Shown one piece after another: positions 9,283-20,964 of a stretch of 64,000 nucleotides of DNA; the stretch's first letter is position 1, and every line of letters starts with the position of its first letter. Source of the DNA: Evernia prunastri (lineage: Eukaryota; Ascomycota; Lecanoromycetes; Lecanorales; Parmeliaceae); contig NKYR01000105.1 in NCBI GenBank assembly GCA_003184365.1, forward strand, positions 1 to 64,000, read 5' to 3'. The translations under genes were made by a program, and so were the position numbers. The notes under the pieces were generated by a model. That model was given only the letters and a program-made list of their open reading frames with translations. It had not been told where the DNA came from and made no database searches.

Positions 9283-11002
9283 TCCTTGGGGGCATTCGCT
9301 AGCCCGAAAGGCATGACAAGGTACTCGTACAGCCCGTATCTGGTACGGAATGCAGTTTTCCACTCTTCGCCTTTGGCTATACGTAGCCTGTTAAACGCAG
9401 CAATAATATCAATCTTGGTGTAAACTTGGGCATGACATAGGCGATCAAGGGTCTCCTTAATCAATGGCAAAGGATAGCGGTTCTTAACCGTAATGGCATT
9501 CAGCCCTCGGTAATCAACACAGAAACGTAAGCCTCCTCCAGGCTTACGTACAAACAAAACAGGGGCCGCTGCTGGCGACGAACTGGCTCTAATAAAGCCC
9601 TTGGACAGGTTCTCATCGAGATACTTTCTGAGCACTTTAAGCTCATCTTGGGACATGCCATATAAATGGCCAAACGGGGGTACTTGGTTATCAATGATAG
9701 GTATCGTATGATCGTACGGCCTATGTTCAGGGAGCTTGTCTGAATCCATCTTGGAAAAGACGTCTAGGTAATCGTGGTATTCTTGGGGGAGCTTGGTAGC
9801 GGGGTCGATGATTTTCTTGGGAGCGAGAGCTTTCTCGATATCTTGGATCGTGACACTATAGACTTGGTAGGCTTGATTCTTTTTGCTTCGCCGCAGCAAG
9901 GTGTTGAACGGAGCTGGTCCGACTTGGCTGATATTCAGGGGCGTGGTATTGGCAGACTCGGTCTCATCATCTGATACTAGATAACGCGTAGATTCGTCAG
10001 GTGGATCTTGGTCTAGAGTTCGCTTTACGAATGCATTCGTATCGCGAAGCAGGGTCTGGGCAGAGGGCTGGCGTCCTGACATGGTTCTCGGTACCACTCG
10101 GGGCGGGGTCGTGGCTAAGGCAGGGGCTATGACAGGATCCTGGCATGGTTCTAGGACATGGCTGGGTGACGTTATTCCAAACGTCTCTTCGGGATCTTTG
10201 TCGGGAATCTTCCCGACGACATGGCTGGGACTAGGTGACGTGGGTACGGCTCCTTCTGGGGCCGTATTGCGAGGGCTGGGATGCGCGCCTGCAGGCCTTA
10301 CCGGCACTGTGCTACGCTGACTTGGTTTCTCAGACGTGGATGCAGACCCTCCAGGTACTGCAAGACTAGGTGACTTGGGTACGGTTCCTTCCAGGACCGT
10401 ATTTCGGGGACTTGATAACTTAGAATCTATGTTAGACTTGGTGACTTGGAGAGCATAACTTGGAATCGAATACGACGATAGCCCATCCGGGATATCTCGT
10501 AGACCATGGATAGTACTAGGGACTCGGTTTGTGAGACAGCAACGACCGCAAAATTCAGACATAAAGCGAAGAGTATTCGCCGAAAAATCGACAACTGGGT
10601 TGTGATGTCGGAGCCATGGGATTCCTAGGATGATTGGGTAGTGACCCAACTTAGTAACAAACAGGTCTAGGATTTCAGCGTGATTATCAACGATACAGGT
10701 GAGTCGTACCATGTGGGTAACGGCTCCAGACGAGGTGATTTCACCGTCCACTACAGTGACAGTGCGAGGCTGAGTCAATGGGATAAGGGCCAGGTCATGG
10801 GACTGCGCATAGGACCTATCAATGAATGCTGCGCCAGTAGCTCCGCTGTCCACCATGGCGTAGGAATTAATTCGTCTACCAAGGACAGCTAGCGTACATG
10901 GCAATACAAAATGTTCATCGAATTCAACAGGCTGGGTCGAAAGGGAATAAGCAGAGATCCTGAGGTCCGGATAAAGTCCTTGAGGGCGACTATCCCCAAG
11001 GA
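9279..11002 (-). pseudogene. Gypsy pol fragment: protease and first part of reverse transcriptase
   Basis: On the minus strand an open frame starts in the gag-pol overlap (about 11000) and runs to 9279. The aspartic protease active site VDSGATG is near 10850, followed by a long Pro/Ser-rich linker. The RT then shows FVRKPGGGLRFCVDYRGLN, YTKIDI and VMPFGLANAP, and stops at the inverted junction at 9282. The YxDD box, RNase H and integrase are absent from the whole window. The pol frame overlaps the end of gag in the -1 frame, as is common for this group. It is a truncated piece and not a working polyprotein. Confidence 0.88.
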
Positions 11003-11420
11003 CTAGACGTTTTCCTGCTCTCCAGCAGCCACGTCTACTTCATGAATACGAATGCGCCTCTCCGGGCAAGACCTAGCGATGTGACCCTCTTTCCCACAGT
11101 AGTGGCAGAGGCCTAGGTCGTGGCGGCGTTTCCTCTCGGCGTCGGTGAGCTTTCGGCTTCCCGCCGAAAGGTCCATAGGGCCAGCGTGAGTGCCGGTAGC
11201 TGTGCTGGGGGCAGGGGTCGTGATACTGACGGTGGTTCGGGGGGCTACTGACTGGGTAGCAGCGCGAGATCCGGATGAAGTCGATCCGGGCTTGATTGAC
11301 TGTTTGTTGGCCCTCTGGGCCTGCTTGTCTTGGTAGGCAAGAACTTGAGCAACTCTCACAAATTCTTCATACTCTTCCGGTATAGAAGCTTGGTAAGAAA
11401 GGAGCCGAGTAAGCTTCCCA
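11003..11420 (-). pseudogene. Gypsy gag, C-terminal fragment (minus)
   Basis: This is the last part of gag including the CCHC knuckle (CHYCGKEGHIARSCP), ending at the TAG at 11003-11005. It is cut at its 5' side by the N at 11421. It sits directly upstream, in the minus sense, of the pol fragment at 9279-11002, so this is the natural gag-pol order. Confidence 0.88.
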
Positions 11421-11421
11421 N

Positions 11422-12309
11422 TATGACAGGATCCTGGCATGGTTCTAGGACATGGCTGGGTGACGTTATTCCAAACGTCTCTTTGGGATCTTTGTCGGGA
11501 ATCTTCCCGACGACATGGCTGGGACTAGGTGACGTGGGTACGGCTCCTTCTGGGGCCGTATTGCGAGGGCTGGGATGCGCGCCTGCAGGCCTTACCGGCA
11601 CTGTGCTACGCTGACTTGGTTTCTGAGACGTGGATGCAGACCCTCCAGGTACTGCAAGACTAGGTGACTTGGGTACGGTTCCTTCCAGGACCGTATTTCG
11701 GGGACTTGATAACTTAGAGTCTAAGTTAGACTTGGTGACTTGGAGAGCATAACTTGGAATCGAATACGACGATAGCCCATCCGGGATATCTCGTAGACCA
11801 TGGATAGTACTAGGGACTCGGTTTGTGAGACAGCAACGACCGCAAAATTCAGACATAAAGCGAAGAGTATTCGCCGAAAAATCGACAACTGGGTTGTGAT
11901 GTCGGAGCCATGGGATTCCTAGGATGATTGGGTAGTGACCCAACTTAGTAACAAACAGGTCTAGGATTTCAACGTGATTATCAACGATACAGGTGAGTCG
12001 TACCATGTGGGTAACGGCTCCAGACGAGGTGATTTCACCGTCCACTACAGTGACAGTGCGAGGCTGAGTCAATGGGATAAGGGCCAGGTCATGGGACTGC
12101 GCATAGGACCTATCAATGAATGCTGCGCCAGTAGCTCCGCTGTCCACCATGGCGTAGGAATTAATTCGTCTACCAAGGACAGCTAGCGTACATGGCAATA
12201 CAAAATGTTCATCGAATTCAACAGGCTGGGTCGAAAGGGAATAAGCAGAGATCCTGAGGTCCGGATAAAGTCCTTGAGGGCGACTATCCCCAAGGACTAG
12301 ACGTTTTCC
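11422..12309 (-). pseudogene. Gypsy pol fragment, second copy (protease and linker)
   Basis: This is a second minus-strand copy of the pol start with VDSGATG near 12150 and the same Pro/Ser-rich linker, cut by the N at 11421. It differs from the copy at 9279 by a few single bases (for example at about 10325/11622 and 10427/11724), so it is either another copy or another allele placed in tandem by the assembly. Confidence 0.85.
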
Positions 12310-12310
12310 N

Positions 12311-13043
12311 AGAAGGCTTCGAAATCTTCTCCGTCTTGATGCTGCAGCTGGAGCAGGTCGCTAAATGCAGCGCGTTTGGTAAAGACGTTACCAAACGCCA
12401 CTTGCAAGGTCTTGAACATAGCGGGGACACTTTCTATTTCAATCAACCCATCCTCCTTGATAAGAGGGTCGATCCTGGAGGCAGCCTTGCCTTCCAGACG
12501 TGAGGCTATATACGCCAATTTGTTTTGCTCCGGAGAGCGAGTTCCTCCTCTTTCAAAATGATCTCCATTGACAGCAAGCTTCAGCTTGCATTGGTTGACG
12601 AAGGTTTGTAGTCTTACTTGACCACCGGTCCCGTCGTATTTATCGGGATCAGGGTGCTTGGCGGATAGACGGAGAGCTGGGTTAGGAGCAGGTGAGGGAA
12701 GCTGGGGTGACGGCGCGGATGTCACTGGGGTGAGTTGACTTGGGCTCTGGGCTTGGGCCTGTCGTAAGGCGTTGCAGGCTTGGTCTCGAGCAGTGTTAGC
12801 TGCTTCGATTTGACGGTTCAGCTCCTGGACCGTGGCTTGGGATTGCTGGAGCTGTGAGTTCAGATCTTCGAACGAACTGGCTTCGTATACGAGATTCTGG
12901 TATTGTTGGGACTGGTTCCGTAGGTAAGGAAGCCAGTGGTCGGGGTCGCTTTCAATTGCTCGCATGAAAACATCTTGATTGACGAGGGCGTCTCGGTACC
13001 CAGGGGGCTCAGCAGGAGTTGCTGCACTCGAAGACGGAATCAT
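12311..13043 (-). pseudogene. Gypsy gag, N-terminal two thirds (minus)
   Basis: It starts at the ATG whose first base is 13043 and reads through the coiled-coil-like, Pro-rich and core parts until the N at 12310. The sequence is nearly identical to the gag at 8053. The zinc-knuckle end is missing on the other side of the join. Confidence 0.85.
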
Positions 13044-13284
13044 AGGTAGTACCGAGGTATATATGTGCCGGCGCAATATAGTGACACAGGTGAGAAATAG
13101 GCATATATACTAACTATATATGTAAGGTGATTAAGTACATATTGCGCGAAGAAGAAGATGAATCACGAAGTAGGAAGGGAAACCTATGAAGTCTTCTTCG
13201 CGCCAAGATCTCATTTCCCAATTAGGGCAAGCCTCGGAGGCTTTCAAGCTCCGGGGCTTACTGGGCTAAGCTAGAACTATGACA
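13044..13284 (-). repeat. Gypsy LTR/leader (minus), third copy
   Basis: It ends at 13284 with CTAGAACTATGACA, the reverse complement of the LTR start at 6440, next to the N at 13285. One base difference in the GAAGAAGAAG tract (GATGAATC near 13160) separates it from the neighbouring copy. Confidence 0.8.
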
Positions 13285-13285
13285 N

Positions 13286-13994
13286 GCAAGCTTCAGCTTG
13301 CATTGGTTGACGAAGGTTTGTAGTCTTACTTGACCACCGGTCCCGTCGTATTTATCGGGATCAGGGTGCTTGGCGGATAGACGGAGAGCTGGGTTAGGAG
13401 CAGGTGAGGGAAGCTGGGGTGACGGCGCGGATGTCACTGGGGTGAGTTGACTTGGGCTCTGGGCTTGGGCCTGTCGTAAGGCGTTGCAGGCTTGGTCTCG
13501 AGCAGTGTTAGCTGCTTCGATTTGACGGTTCAGCTCCTGGACCGTGGCTTGGGATTGCTGGAGCTGTGAGTTCAGATCTTCGAACGAACTGGCTTCATAT
13601 ACGAGATTCTGGTATTGTTGGGACTGGTTCCGTAGGTAAGGAAGCCAGTGGTCGGGGTCGCTTTCAATTGCTCGCATGAAAACATCTTGATTGACGAGGG
13701 CGTCTCGGTACCCAGGGGGCTCAGCAGGAGTTGCTGCACTCGAAGACGGAATCATAGGTAGTACCGAGGTATATATGTGCCGGCGCAATATAGTGACACA
13801 GGTGAGAAATAGGCATATATACTAACTATATATGTAAGGTGATTAAGTACATATTGCGCGAAGAAGAAGAAGAATCACGAAGTAGGAAGGGAAACCTATG
13901 AAGTCTTCTTCGCGCCAAGATCTCATTTCCCAATTAGGGCAAGCCTCGGAGGCTTTCAAGCTCCGGGGCTTACTGGGCTAAGCTAGAACTATGA
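13286..13994 (-). mobile_element. Gypsy piece: LTR (about 13789-13994) and gag start (minus)
   Basis: The LTR end CTAGAACTATGACA lies at about 13981-13994 and the gag ATG at 13755. About 157 gag codons are present before the N at 13285. The bases flanking the outer ends of the whole cluster (CTAGC before 6440, AGAAG after 13994) do not match. The cluster is therefore not one clean insertion. Confidence 0.85.
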
Positions 13995-14174
13995 CAAGAA
14001 GATCCGCAAATTTTTTGATTTTTTTTGAGGATACCCGAAGAATCTCCCCGAAGAGTCCCTCGAAGAGTTTCTCGAAGAGTTTCTCGAAGAGTTCCTCAAA
14101 GAGCCCCTTCGAACAGCGTCTCGGAGAATATCTCTCGAAGAATACTTCTAGAATAATATATAATTCGTATCATA

Positions 14175-14258
14175 TTGTGAGGTAGTAAGTCACACTTTAC
14201 CCCGGAAGTACCCGAATAGCGCACTCCTCGGGGTAGGATGTGACTTACTACCTCACAA
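14175..14258. mobile_element. Miniature inverted-repeat element, copy 1 (84 bp)
   Basis: A perfect 20-bp inverted repeat (TTGTGAGGTAGTAAGTCACA and its complement) bounds 84 bp with an inner, imperfect continuation (CTTTACCCCG against TCCTACCCCG). The core contains TACCCGAATAGCGCAC. A related core (TACCCGGATAGCGCAC on the minus strand) sits in a second inverted-repeat element at 37108-37214, so this is a dispersed family. I could not fix a target duplication. Confidence 0.75.
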
Positions 14259-15473
14259 GGTGATATAGAAGAAAAAAGCTTGACATAGAAAAACAAGAGG
14301 AGAAGAAAAAAAAAAATTGGTCGGTTTTTGATGGAGCTCTTGGTTTTGTCGGAGTGTCAATCATCGTCCGCCGTACTGTACTAAGATTTCGGATCCTGAG
14401 ATTCGTCGGATGCGGGAAGTCAACAGAGCCTCCACACCAACCGACGATACAATCCATCGCCTAGCCTCTTTGCTATGTCAATTACGGACCCTTACTTCTA
14501 CATTTATAGCAACCACATGGTGACATCAGTCGAAAACGCCATAACCTAAAACGGTCACAGCGATTTCTGGACTCGAGACACGACAAAGGTCAAAGGCAAG
14601 AGAATCACGCTTGGATTTGATATCACCAATGAAATTCGCAGCGTAGCCTTGCTGAATGATACTACACATCAACGCTGTATGGCGCGACCTCGAACGCATT
14701 GAAATTATGTTTGCTCAAGGCTGCTGCACCCGTTGCAGCGTTACACTCAGCCAGCTTCATACATTCGTAATGGGAGTTCGAGGGATGGTCGAAATGGCTG
14801 AGGGTATCTCCAACGGTGAAATATTGATAGACAGAGGAAGGCAGATGGGATCAAATAGATGCGCCAACTCCGGATTTCATCAAGTGAGGGTCTAGACTTC
14901 AAGTCTTCGACACACTGCAAATTGTCCAGGAACGTTTACGAACCCAATGTATCATGCGGCGTCGCACGGTGCGTGTTTTTAATTGGGATTGGCGAAGGTG
15001 TCCATGTTGTGTATCAGGTACTGCGCCGCACCCTATTCAACCCGCAGAGTATCATCTTGCACATCGCTAATAATTTTGTTTCCGAGAGCGAAACCCGCGA
15101 CGCGAGAGAAAATAGGATGATTGTTGACCTCTTTCAATCATCCTAATGACCAGTGTTATCTAAAACAAAAAATCTTTTCTGTTGATTCCGCGCCTTGAAT
15201 TGTGGAGAGATGTCCGCAAAAAAAAAAAAAAGATCGTCTAGGTACTACGGTGCATCGTTTCATTTTTCAGCATCAAAGTCCATCCCACAAAGTCCATCCC
15301 ACAAAGTCCATCCCACAAGCCGTGAAACAGAGCGTTACTTGTCCAAAACCCAATCACGTAATATAGCTTCTACATTTCCACTCAGTAACGAACTAGTAAC
15401 CCAGTCCACCATATGCAAGGGTTTCTGGGTCAACTGGTCCTAAGAACTTCTTTGAGGGACAAATCTGGCGACC
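14259..15473. other. Gene-free stretch
   Basis: There is no convincing coding region. Just left of it (13995-14160) the sequence is rich in TCGAAGAGTTTC-like repeats resembling the style of the helicase-type remnant. At 15275-15317 a 14-base unit (AAAGTCCATCCCAC) occurs three times in tandem. Short A tracts occur near 14308 and 15220. Confidence 0.6.
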
Positions 15474-16260
15474 ATGACCACCGGTGGAGCAATTTAAGCT
15501 GCGTTTCTAGCCTTGTCTGTACAGTTCACAGACACTTATCTCTGGAGAATATCTGGTTTCTTGATTCACCAGACTCAAGTCAGCAAAAGGCCTCGAGAGG
15601 CACTTTATCACCAGTAGCAGGCTATTCTTCGCAATCTTTCTCCGGCAGATGCTGCTACGGCCTGTGTCCAAACTTGCTGGACGCGATGGTCGAAGAATAG
15701 AAATCCAGCGACGCGCTCGCTCTTGTTGACTCCCGTTGCTGTAGCATCTTCGACAACCTTCCAACTAGCGGCTATGTTATCCACGATAGCTTCTACTTCT
15801 CAAGGAGATGCATTGCTCGTTTCCATAGTGTAGCCAACTGAATTATGGCTCCACTACTTCCACCGCGGTACTCAATGTTCTGAATGCCTATACGATAAAG
15901 TCTCTCCCGGACAGTGCTAGCTATGCACGCTCTTGCTATACCTCCGGAGGAACGGGCCGGAGTTGGCAGGACTGCTCTACCTTTCCCGTCTCGAAATTGC
16001 CCATAGTACAGAGCAATACCTCATGTCCATTCGAAGCGGGTATTTTCACGGCGCAATCGATTGAGCTAGACACAGGGCTATTGAACTCTGAATTCTCGTT
16101 TGGTTTCAACGCCCCTCCCAAAATAGAGTCGAAAGGCTCCGAGAGAGCAAGCATGACAGATTTTACCACCGCACTGATGCCTAAAGCCGTCCGTCTGCAC
16201 ACAACCACAGAGGCAAAACTAAGACCTAGAGCAAGCGATCAAAGTCGGCCTTGTCCTTAA
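15474..16260 (+). pseudogene. Decayed fungal polytopic membrane-protein gene
   Basis: From an ATG at 15474 one frame reads a membrane segment, then WRISGFLIHQ, LYHQ-stop-QAILRN, a second hydrophobic stretch (TRSLLLTPVAVASS) and QGDALLVS. A different frame continues with NTSCPFEAG, AIELDTGLL-like and FGFNAPP, and a third with NRVERLRE. I recall this order (HQ..., LYHQQQAILRN, CPF..., LDTGL, NAPP..RV) from a large family of uncharacterised fungal integral membrane proteins. In-frame stops occur near 15504, in LYHQ-stop-QAI (TAG where CAG is expected) and near 15830, besides frame changes. The gene is therefore dead. The C-terminal half was not recognised. Confidence 0.5.
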
Positions 16261-17226
16261 TTACAACATACCTGACAGCTCTCTGCACCTTGTGGAACTA
16301 CATGCAATTCCATAACTCATTCTATGCCTTAGATTTTGTACGTGATCAGAGGACGAATGACATAGAGAATGATAGTCGAGAGGCAGAATTACATTCTACC
16401 GTGGGGCCGCGTCCTCCTGAGTATGGTTTAGGAAGATGGTGGGGAAGGCTGAGAAGATTTCTAGGAGAAGCAGCACGGTCGGTATAAAAAGTCACTCTCC
16501 TTCGGGTCTCATCCAGCCGGAGATAAAATCAATTACGGATTCTTGTATACAATTCTATCAACTTATTTGGATTGTCTTCACATAGCATCTATCGTAATTA
16601 AGGATATACTCTACTTCATTTGATAATGATTTGGGATTTGAATCAAAGTTTTCGGACATTTCAGGGCCATAGTCCTAAAATAAAACATTTGGTCATTAAA
16701 CTTTTCCTAAACGGCTTCTTTGTACCTATTATAAATTGTGGTTTTCCATCTTCAGTTCTTATGGTAGAGATCATTCGATAGAAGGATTCGGATTGTTTCT
16801 GATCTTTTGCCCGCTCTGGAATGTGTAAAAGAGAAAAAAACAGAACTCCAAAGAAGAGAGATCTTCATGATTTGGTACTTCGATTATAGCCTACTACCTT
16901 GACCTGTTGAATTTGTGGAGGATGGAGACTTTTGACACCGACTGTGCTGCAACAACCAGCGTTGGTGGGGACATTGGTAACGTAGCCTTTCTATTAAACA
17001 CTCGGTCGGCCAGCTAGGAGATGCAGATGGCGTATGTCACGAAGTGACCTCGGAAGAATAATTTTGCCCGAGGGTCTCGCAGGCCGCTAGGCGGAAAGAC
17101 CGATTTTCATGCTGGCAGGCATGATCCTATTCTACTGCTTAAGGCCCCGCAAGGCTCAGAGCCTTGAGAGGAATTCTAGATACTTCGGTGAGAAGAGTAT
17201 CATTAGCAGCTGCAGAATATCGCAAA
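16261..17226. other. Gene-free, AT-rich stretch downstream of the O-methyltransferase
   Basis: I see no convincing gene or repeat. A 78-codon open frame at 16251-16487 could be a further remnant of the membrane-protein gene, but I cannot place it. Confidence 0.5.
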
Positions 17227-18576
17227 TCACTGCCTCAGGACCAGCTCTATAATGCTCTCCGCCTCCTGCACATCTGTCCAGATCTGATCAATCTTCAGAC
17301 CCGCCGAGTCTATCACATGACGCCACTGTCTCTCCGAGCGCTCGGTCGCGGCCAAAGCACCCATCATAGTAATATCAACCTGGGCGGCGATGATGCCACA
17401 TTTCTCGTCTGGGAGTACAAGCTCGTTGAGGATAATCTTGGAGTAGCCTGGCGTCATTGCTGACGCGAGATGCGAAAGAATGATCTGGCACTTGTCATCA
17501 GGCCAGTCGTGGAGGACGTTGCGGAGATAATAAGCACGTGCGCCTAGAAGATAGATTAGCAAATGAAATGTCCAATTTCGTGACTCCAGCTCGGACCTTT
17601 GATTGGTTGCGCAGTGAAGAAGTCATGTGTAACAGCTTCCATTCCTGGCACTGGTATCGCTTGCTCTATCGTGTCCGGTAGGTCCTGAAGTAGAAGCCTC
17701 CCAGGCAGAGCTGGATATCTTTTCTTGATAGCTTCGACCTCGTGTCCGCGCGCGCCACCTACATCTACCAGCAAGACCGCACCATCACCTCCTTTGAAGC
17801 CTTTGGTAACTCGCTCCTCGAATGGAAAGAAATCGAGCCAGTAGGCACGGCCTTCACGCTGACCTGTCATCCAGAGATTGAAATTGCTAAGATACTCTGA
17901 GTGTTTCGGGAACCATTCAAACAGATTGTCCTGGGTGTGAAAGGCCTCTTGAAAAGCACAATTCTTCGGATCAATCGGATTCTGATATCCAGTCTTGGCG
18001 AGGAATGAAGGGAGGGCCATGGTGTTAAATCCTACGAGGTCAAAGGTATGATTAACGCCTGCTTCGAATTGGGGGACGATCAAGCTTTTTGTGACTTTGT
18101 TAGGGATGTAGCTATCGATGCCGGCTTCGCCAATGACGTTGATGGCGACAAGGTATCGGAGGAGGCGGAGGAGTAGTACATGATCAGCGCCGGTCTTTCG
18201 CGCCAGTTCAATGCCGGTGACCGGCACACGGCTTTCCACCAAGATGTGGAAGACTCGTAGTGTATTGGCGATACGGACGACGGCGGTTCGCATTGGCTGT
18301 TTCCATCGATTTTTGGTCAGTCATTGGGTATCATCACAGGTAGACACGGAAAGGGTTTTCAGGCAGGTGGAAGAGAATTGAGCTTACGTAGTATGCTACT
18401 CGTTGGACTGTCTCTCCGGGTGTCTCGAGCGCATAGCTTAACCTCTCTGCAGTTTCCTTCAGGTGTCTGCGAGTGGTCGGTCCTGCGGGATCACTTGCTG
18501 ACAAAGCTTCCTTCAACTCATGAACCAGAGCTGTGACTTCAGACTTCTGGGTTGAGCTGTCTTTGGTGGGCTCCAT
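17227..18576 (-). CDS. SAM-dependent O-methyltransferase, plant/fungal COMT-like (Methyltransf_2), 401 aa
   Basis: It transfers a methyl group from S-adenosylmethionine to a hydroxyl of a small molecule, usually a phenolic or polyketide; the substrate is unknown. There are three exons: 18576-18388, 18296-17597 and 17543-17227. The introns of 91 and 53 bp keep frame; the second has a GTCCGA donor. An N-terminal dimerisation/helical part is followed by a winged-helix-like segment, then the SAM-binding motif VDVGGARGH at about residues 240-248, LLLQDLPD, and the catalytic NVLHDWPDD near residue 305 with LNELVLP after it. The start at 18576 is the first ATG of the open frame. Length is normal for the family. 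It is divergent to the rhodopsin-domain gene at 19539 with a 962-bp gap. No polyketide or peptide synthase lies in the window, so a biosynthetic role is inference. Confidence 0.9.
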
Positions 18577-19538
18577 ATTGTATGTCAAGGTGCAAGTATA
18601 GTGTTACGAGAGCTGAGGTGGCTACAGGAGTAGTGTGCTGAGTTGTTGAGAAATGAAGATTGGGAAGCGAGAAAAGGTGAGGTCGCGCTCGTAATATTAG
18701 TTTGTCCCCCTTCACAGCCTTGGGCGGAGAAAAGAATAAGGCATCCACCAAACAAACTACTTGTTCTCCTCCTTGGTGTAATCAATGTATTCATCTAATA
18801 GGTCATTGTTCAATGGAATCAAATGCTACTCCTAAACCGGTAAGAAAATCGCGGGTGAAGAAGGGCAATAAGGGTTCGTTGCACACCCACACGGCCGGAA
18901 TTCATGAATAAGCAAAGCATAAGCCATGGTGACGCGGTCTGACAAAGAATTATCTTCTTCATTTAACTATAATATCATAAGCTAAGTCTGCAGTCAGCAG
19001 TCAGCACACCCCCAAAACAATTGATCCTTGAAACGAAGTGACCACGAGGACTGCTCTTATGTTGTAATCTACCAAGTCCAGGTTGGGAATGAAGAAGGGA
19101 ATGAGCCTCAATTATGTTTACCCTGCATTATGAGAGTTACTTGACCAATGATTATCGATGGTAAAGTACTGGTCGCATCACGGCCTAAGGACTGCAATAT
19201 ATCCCTAAGGTATTTCTTGCATGCTAACCGAGGCCAGATGCTCGGCGTCCGGTGGAGAAAGGGTCACCCGATGTCATCATTGCGCGGATGAAATAGCCTC
19301 TTACTTGACATATGCAGCCGCGGCAGAGTAACTGCATAATGATTACAGCAAAATCTTCCTATTGGTAGATGCGCATGGAGTAAGCCGGAGCAAAAAGAAT
19401 TCCCCGCTTACTTCCGGTCAGAGACCGACCGTCTTCCCCTTGAGGCTCTTTCCAAGCCCGAGAACTCAAACTTTGAAGAGCTCCAATCCCTTTCCAAGCT
19501 TCCTCTTCATCATCTCGCGCCAATATTGAGTATTCAAC
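18577..19538. promoter_or_regulatory. Divergent intergenic region between O-methyltransferase and rhodopsin-domain gene
   Basis: The 962 bp contain no recognisable gene. It must hold the promoters of both neighbours. I did not find a clear TATA box or repeated binding motif. Confidence 0.45.
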
Positions 19539-20964
19539 ATGTCAACCTTGACAGCTCCACCAGACGGCGATCGTGATCGAGCTACAGAGTTGAACGCTTT
19601 TGCTTGGACCTGGTTCGGCCTCTCCACCACTTTCGTTGCTGCTAGGTTGTATAGTCGCATTAGAATTACGCGCAACTTCTGGTACGATGACTACTTCATC
19701 GTGCTGACTTGGGTTCGTTTTCTCTTATACTGCTTTACATGTTATCTGTTTGACCATTCGCAGGCTCTTACACTGGCATTTTCGATTCTGTGGACCGTCC
19801 TAGGACATATCGGAGGCTGTAGACATCTATACTACCTAGAAATGGACCCGGCGCAGGCCATCAGGGCCTCCCGAATCAATTGGATAACACAACCAGTCGC
19901 AATATACGCTTTGGCGACGGGAAAAGTATCCGTGGCGTTCCTGATACTCCGAATAATGGGCAAAAGCAGATGGCGGAGAGCCTTTCTCATTTATGGAGCG
20001 ATGATAGCCAGTTTCATATTTTGTACTATTGCTGTGATCCTCACCTTCGCGCAGTGTCGGCCAGTAACAGCCTTGTGGAATCCTGAGCTTGTTTTGATGG
20101 AAAAAGCGACGTGTTGGCCGCCTCAGAGACAGTCAGACTTTTCCCTGTTTGTGGGTAGTAAGTTATGTTGATACTATAAGTGAGGTGTTGCTGCAGATAC
20201 TGATATAACTGGCAGGTTGGCTGGCGTTCATCGACCTCGCGCTCGCGCTCTTACCAATCACCATCATGTGGAATCTGCGAATCAGTACGAAGAGAAAAAT
20301 TGGTATCTGTGCAGTCTTGGGGCTCGGAATATTGTGAGTGTATTCCACAACTAACTACTTATGAAGCGGCTTTCCATGTCTGATTCTCGTTATGCAGTGC
20401 CTGCATATGTGCCTGTATCAAAACGTCTAAGCTACCAGAGCTCAACGCTCGGGCAGATATCACTTGTAGGTTAATCTTGGCTTCGAATGGTAGATAAGTT
20501 CGCTAAGTTCTATCGCTTAGTCATTACTGTCACGCTCTGGATATGGAATGCGTATGTCTATAAGACCTAATCGGAGTTAAGCTGATAAGACTTTCTGCAG
20601 AAATGAATGCAATGTTGTCATAATTGCAGCCTGCATACCAACTCTAAGGCCACTTTTTCTGATCGTGTTCAAGCGTCCTGGCCGGGACCAATACCTACAA
20701 CGCAAGACCAAGAGCCCCAATTCCAGCAGCCGCAACAGACCAAACCGAATAGGCCAGGTCTCCGCTCCAATAAGCGACTCGACCACCGCAATTGGGCACG
20801 CTGAACATGATGATAATTGGATCGAGCTGAATTCAGCTCAGCACAGCACGCACAAGGATGGTGAGATTGAACAAACGCTAGAATTCGACGTCACCTCGCA
20901 TAAGAAGACGGGCGTCCACGAGGAAGAAGCAATGTTTTCGATGACTAGAGGGAGCGCAGTGTAA
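19539..20964 (+). CDS. Fungal rhodopsin-domain integral membrane protein (PTH11-like class), 382 aa
   Basis: This is a seven-span membrane protein of the fungal 'rhodopsin domain' group, related to PTH11-type receptors; ligand and signalling role are unknown. There are six exons: 19539-19712, 19764-20157, 20216-20333, 20398-20465, 20521-20551 and 20601-20964. The introns of 51, 58, 64, 55 and 49 bp all keep frame. Family motifs are visible: WTWFGLSTTFVAARLYSR, WYDDYFI, a W-containing loop with CRPVTALWNP, WLAFIDLALALLPI, LWIWNANECNVVIIAACIPT-like and LRPLF before the tail. The cytoplasmic tail of about 110 residues is polar and has no known domain. An extracellular CFEM domain is absent. Exon 5 is only 31 bp. 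The donor of intron 2 could also be 3 bases upstream, which removes one Ser. Confidence 0.88.

Noticed and set aside
13991..14150. CRISPR-like array of TCGAAGAGTTTC units
   Set aside because: Units are adjacent and degenerate with no spacers; a simple tandem repeat in a eukaryotic genome.
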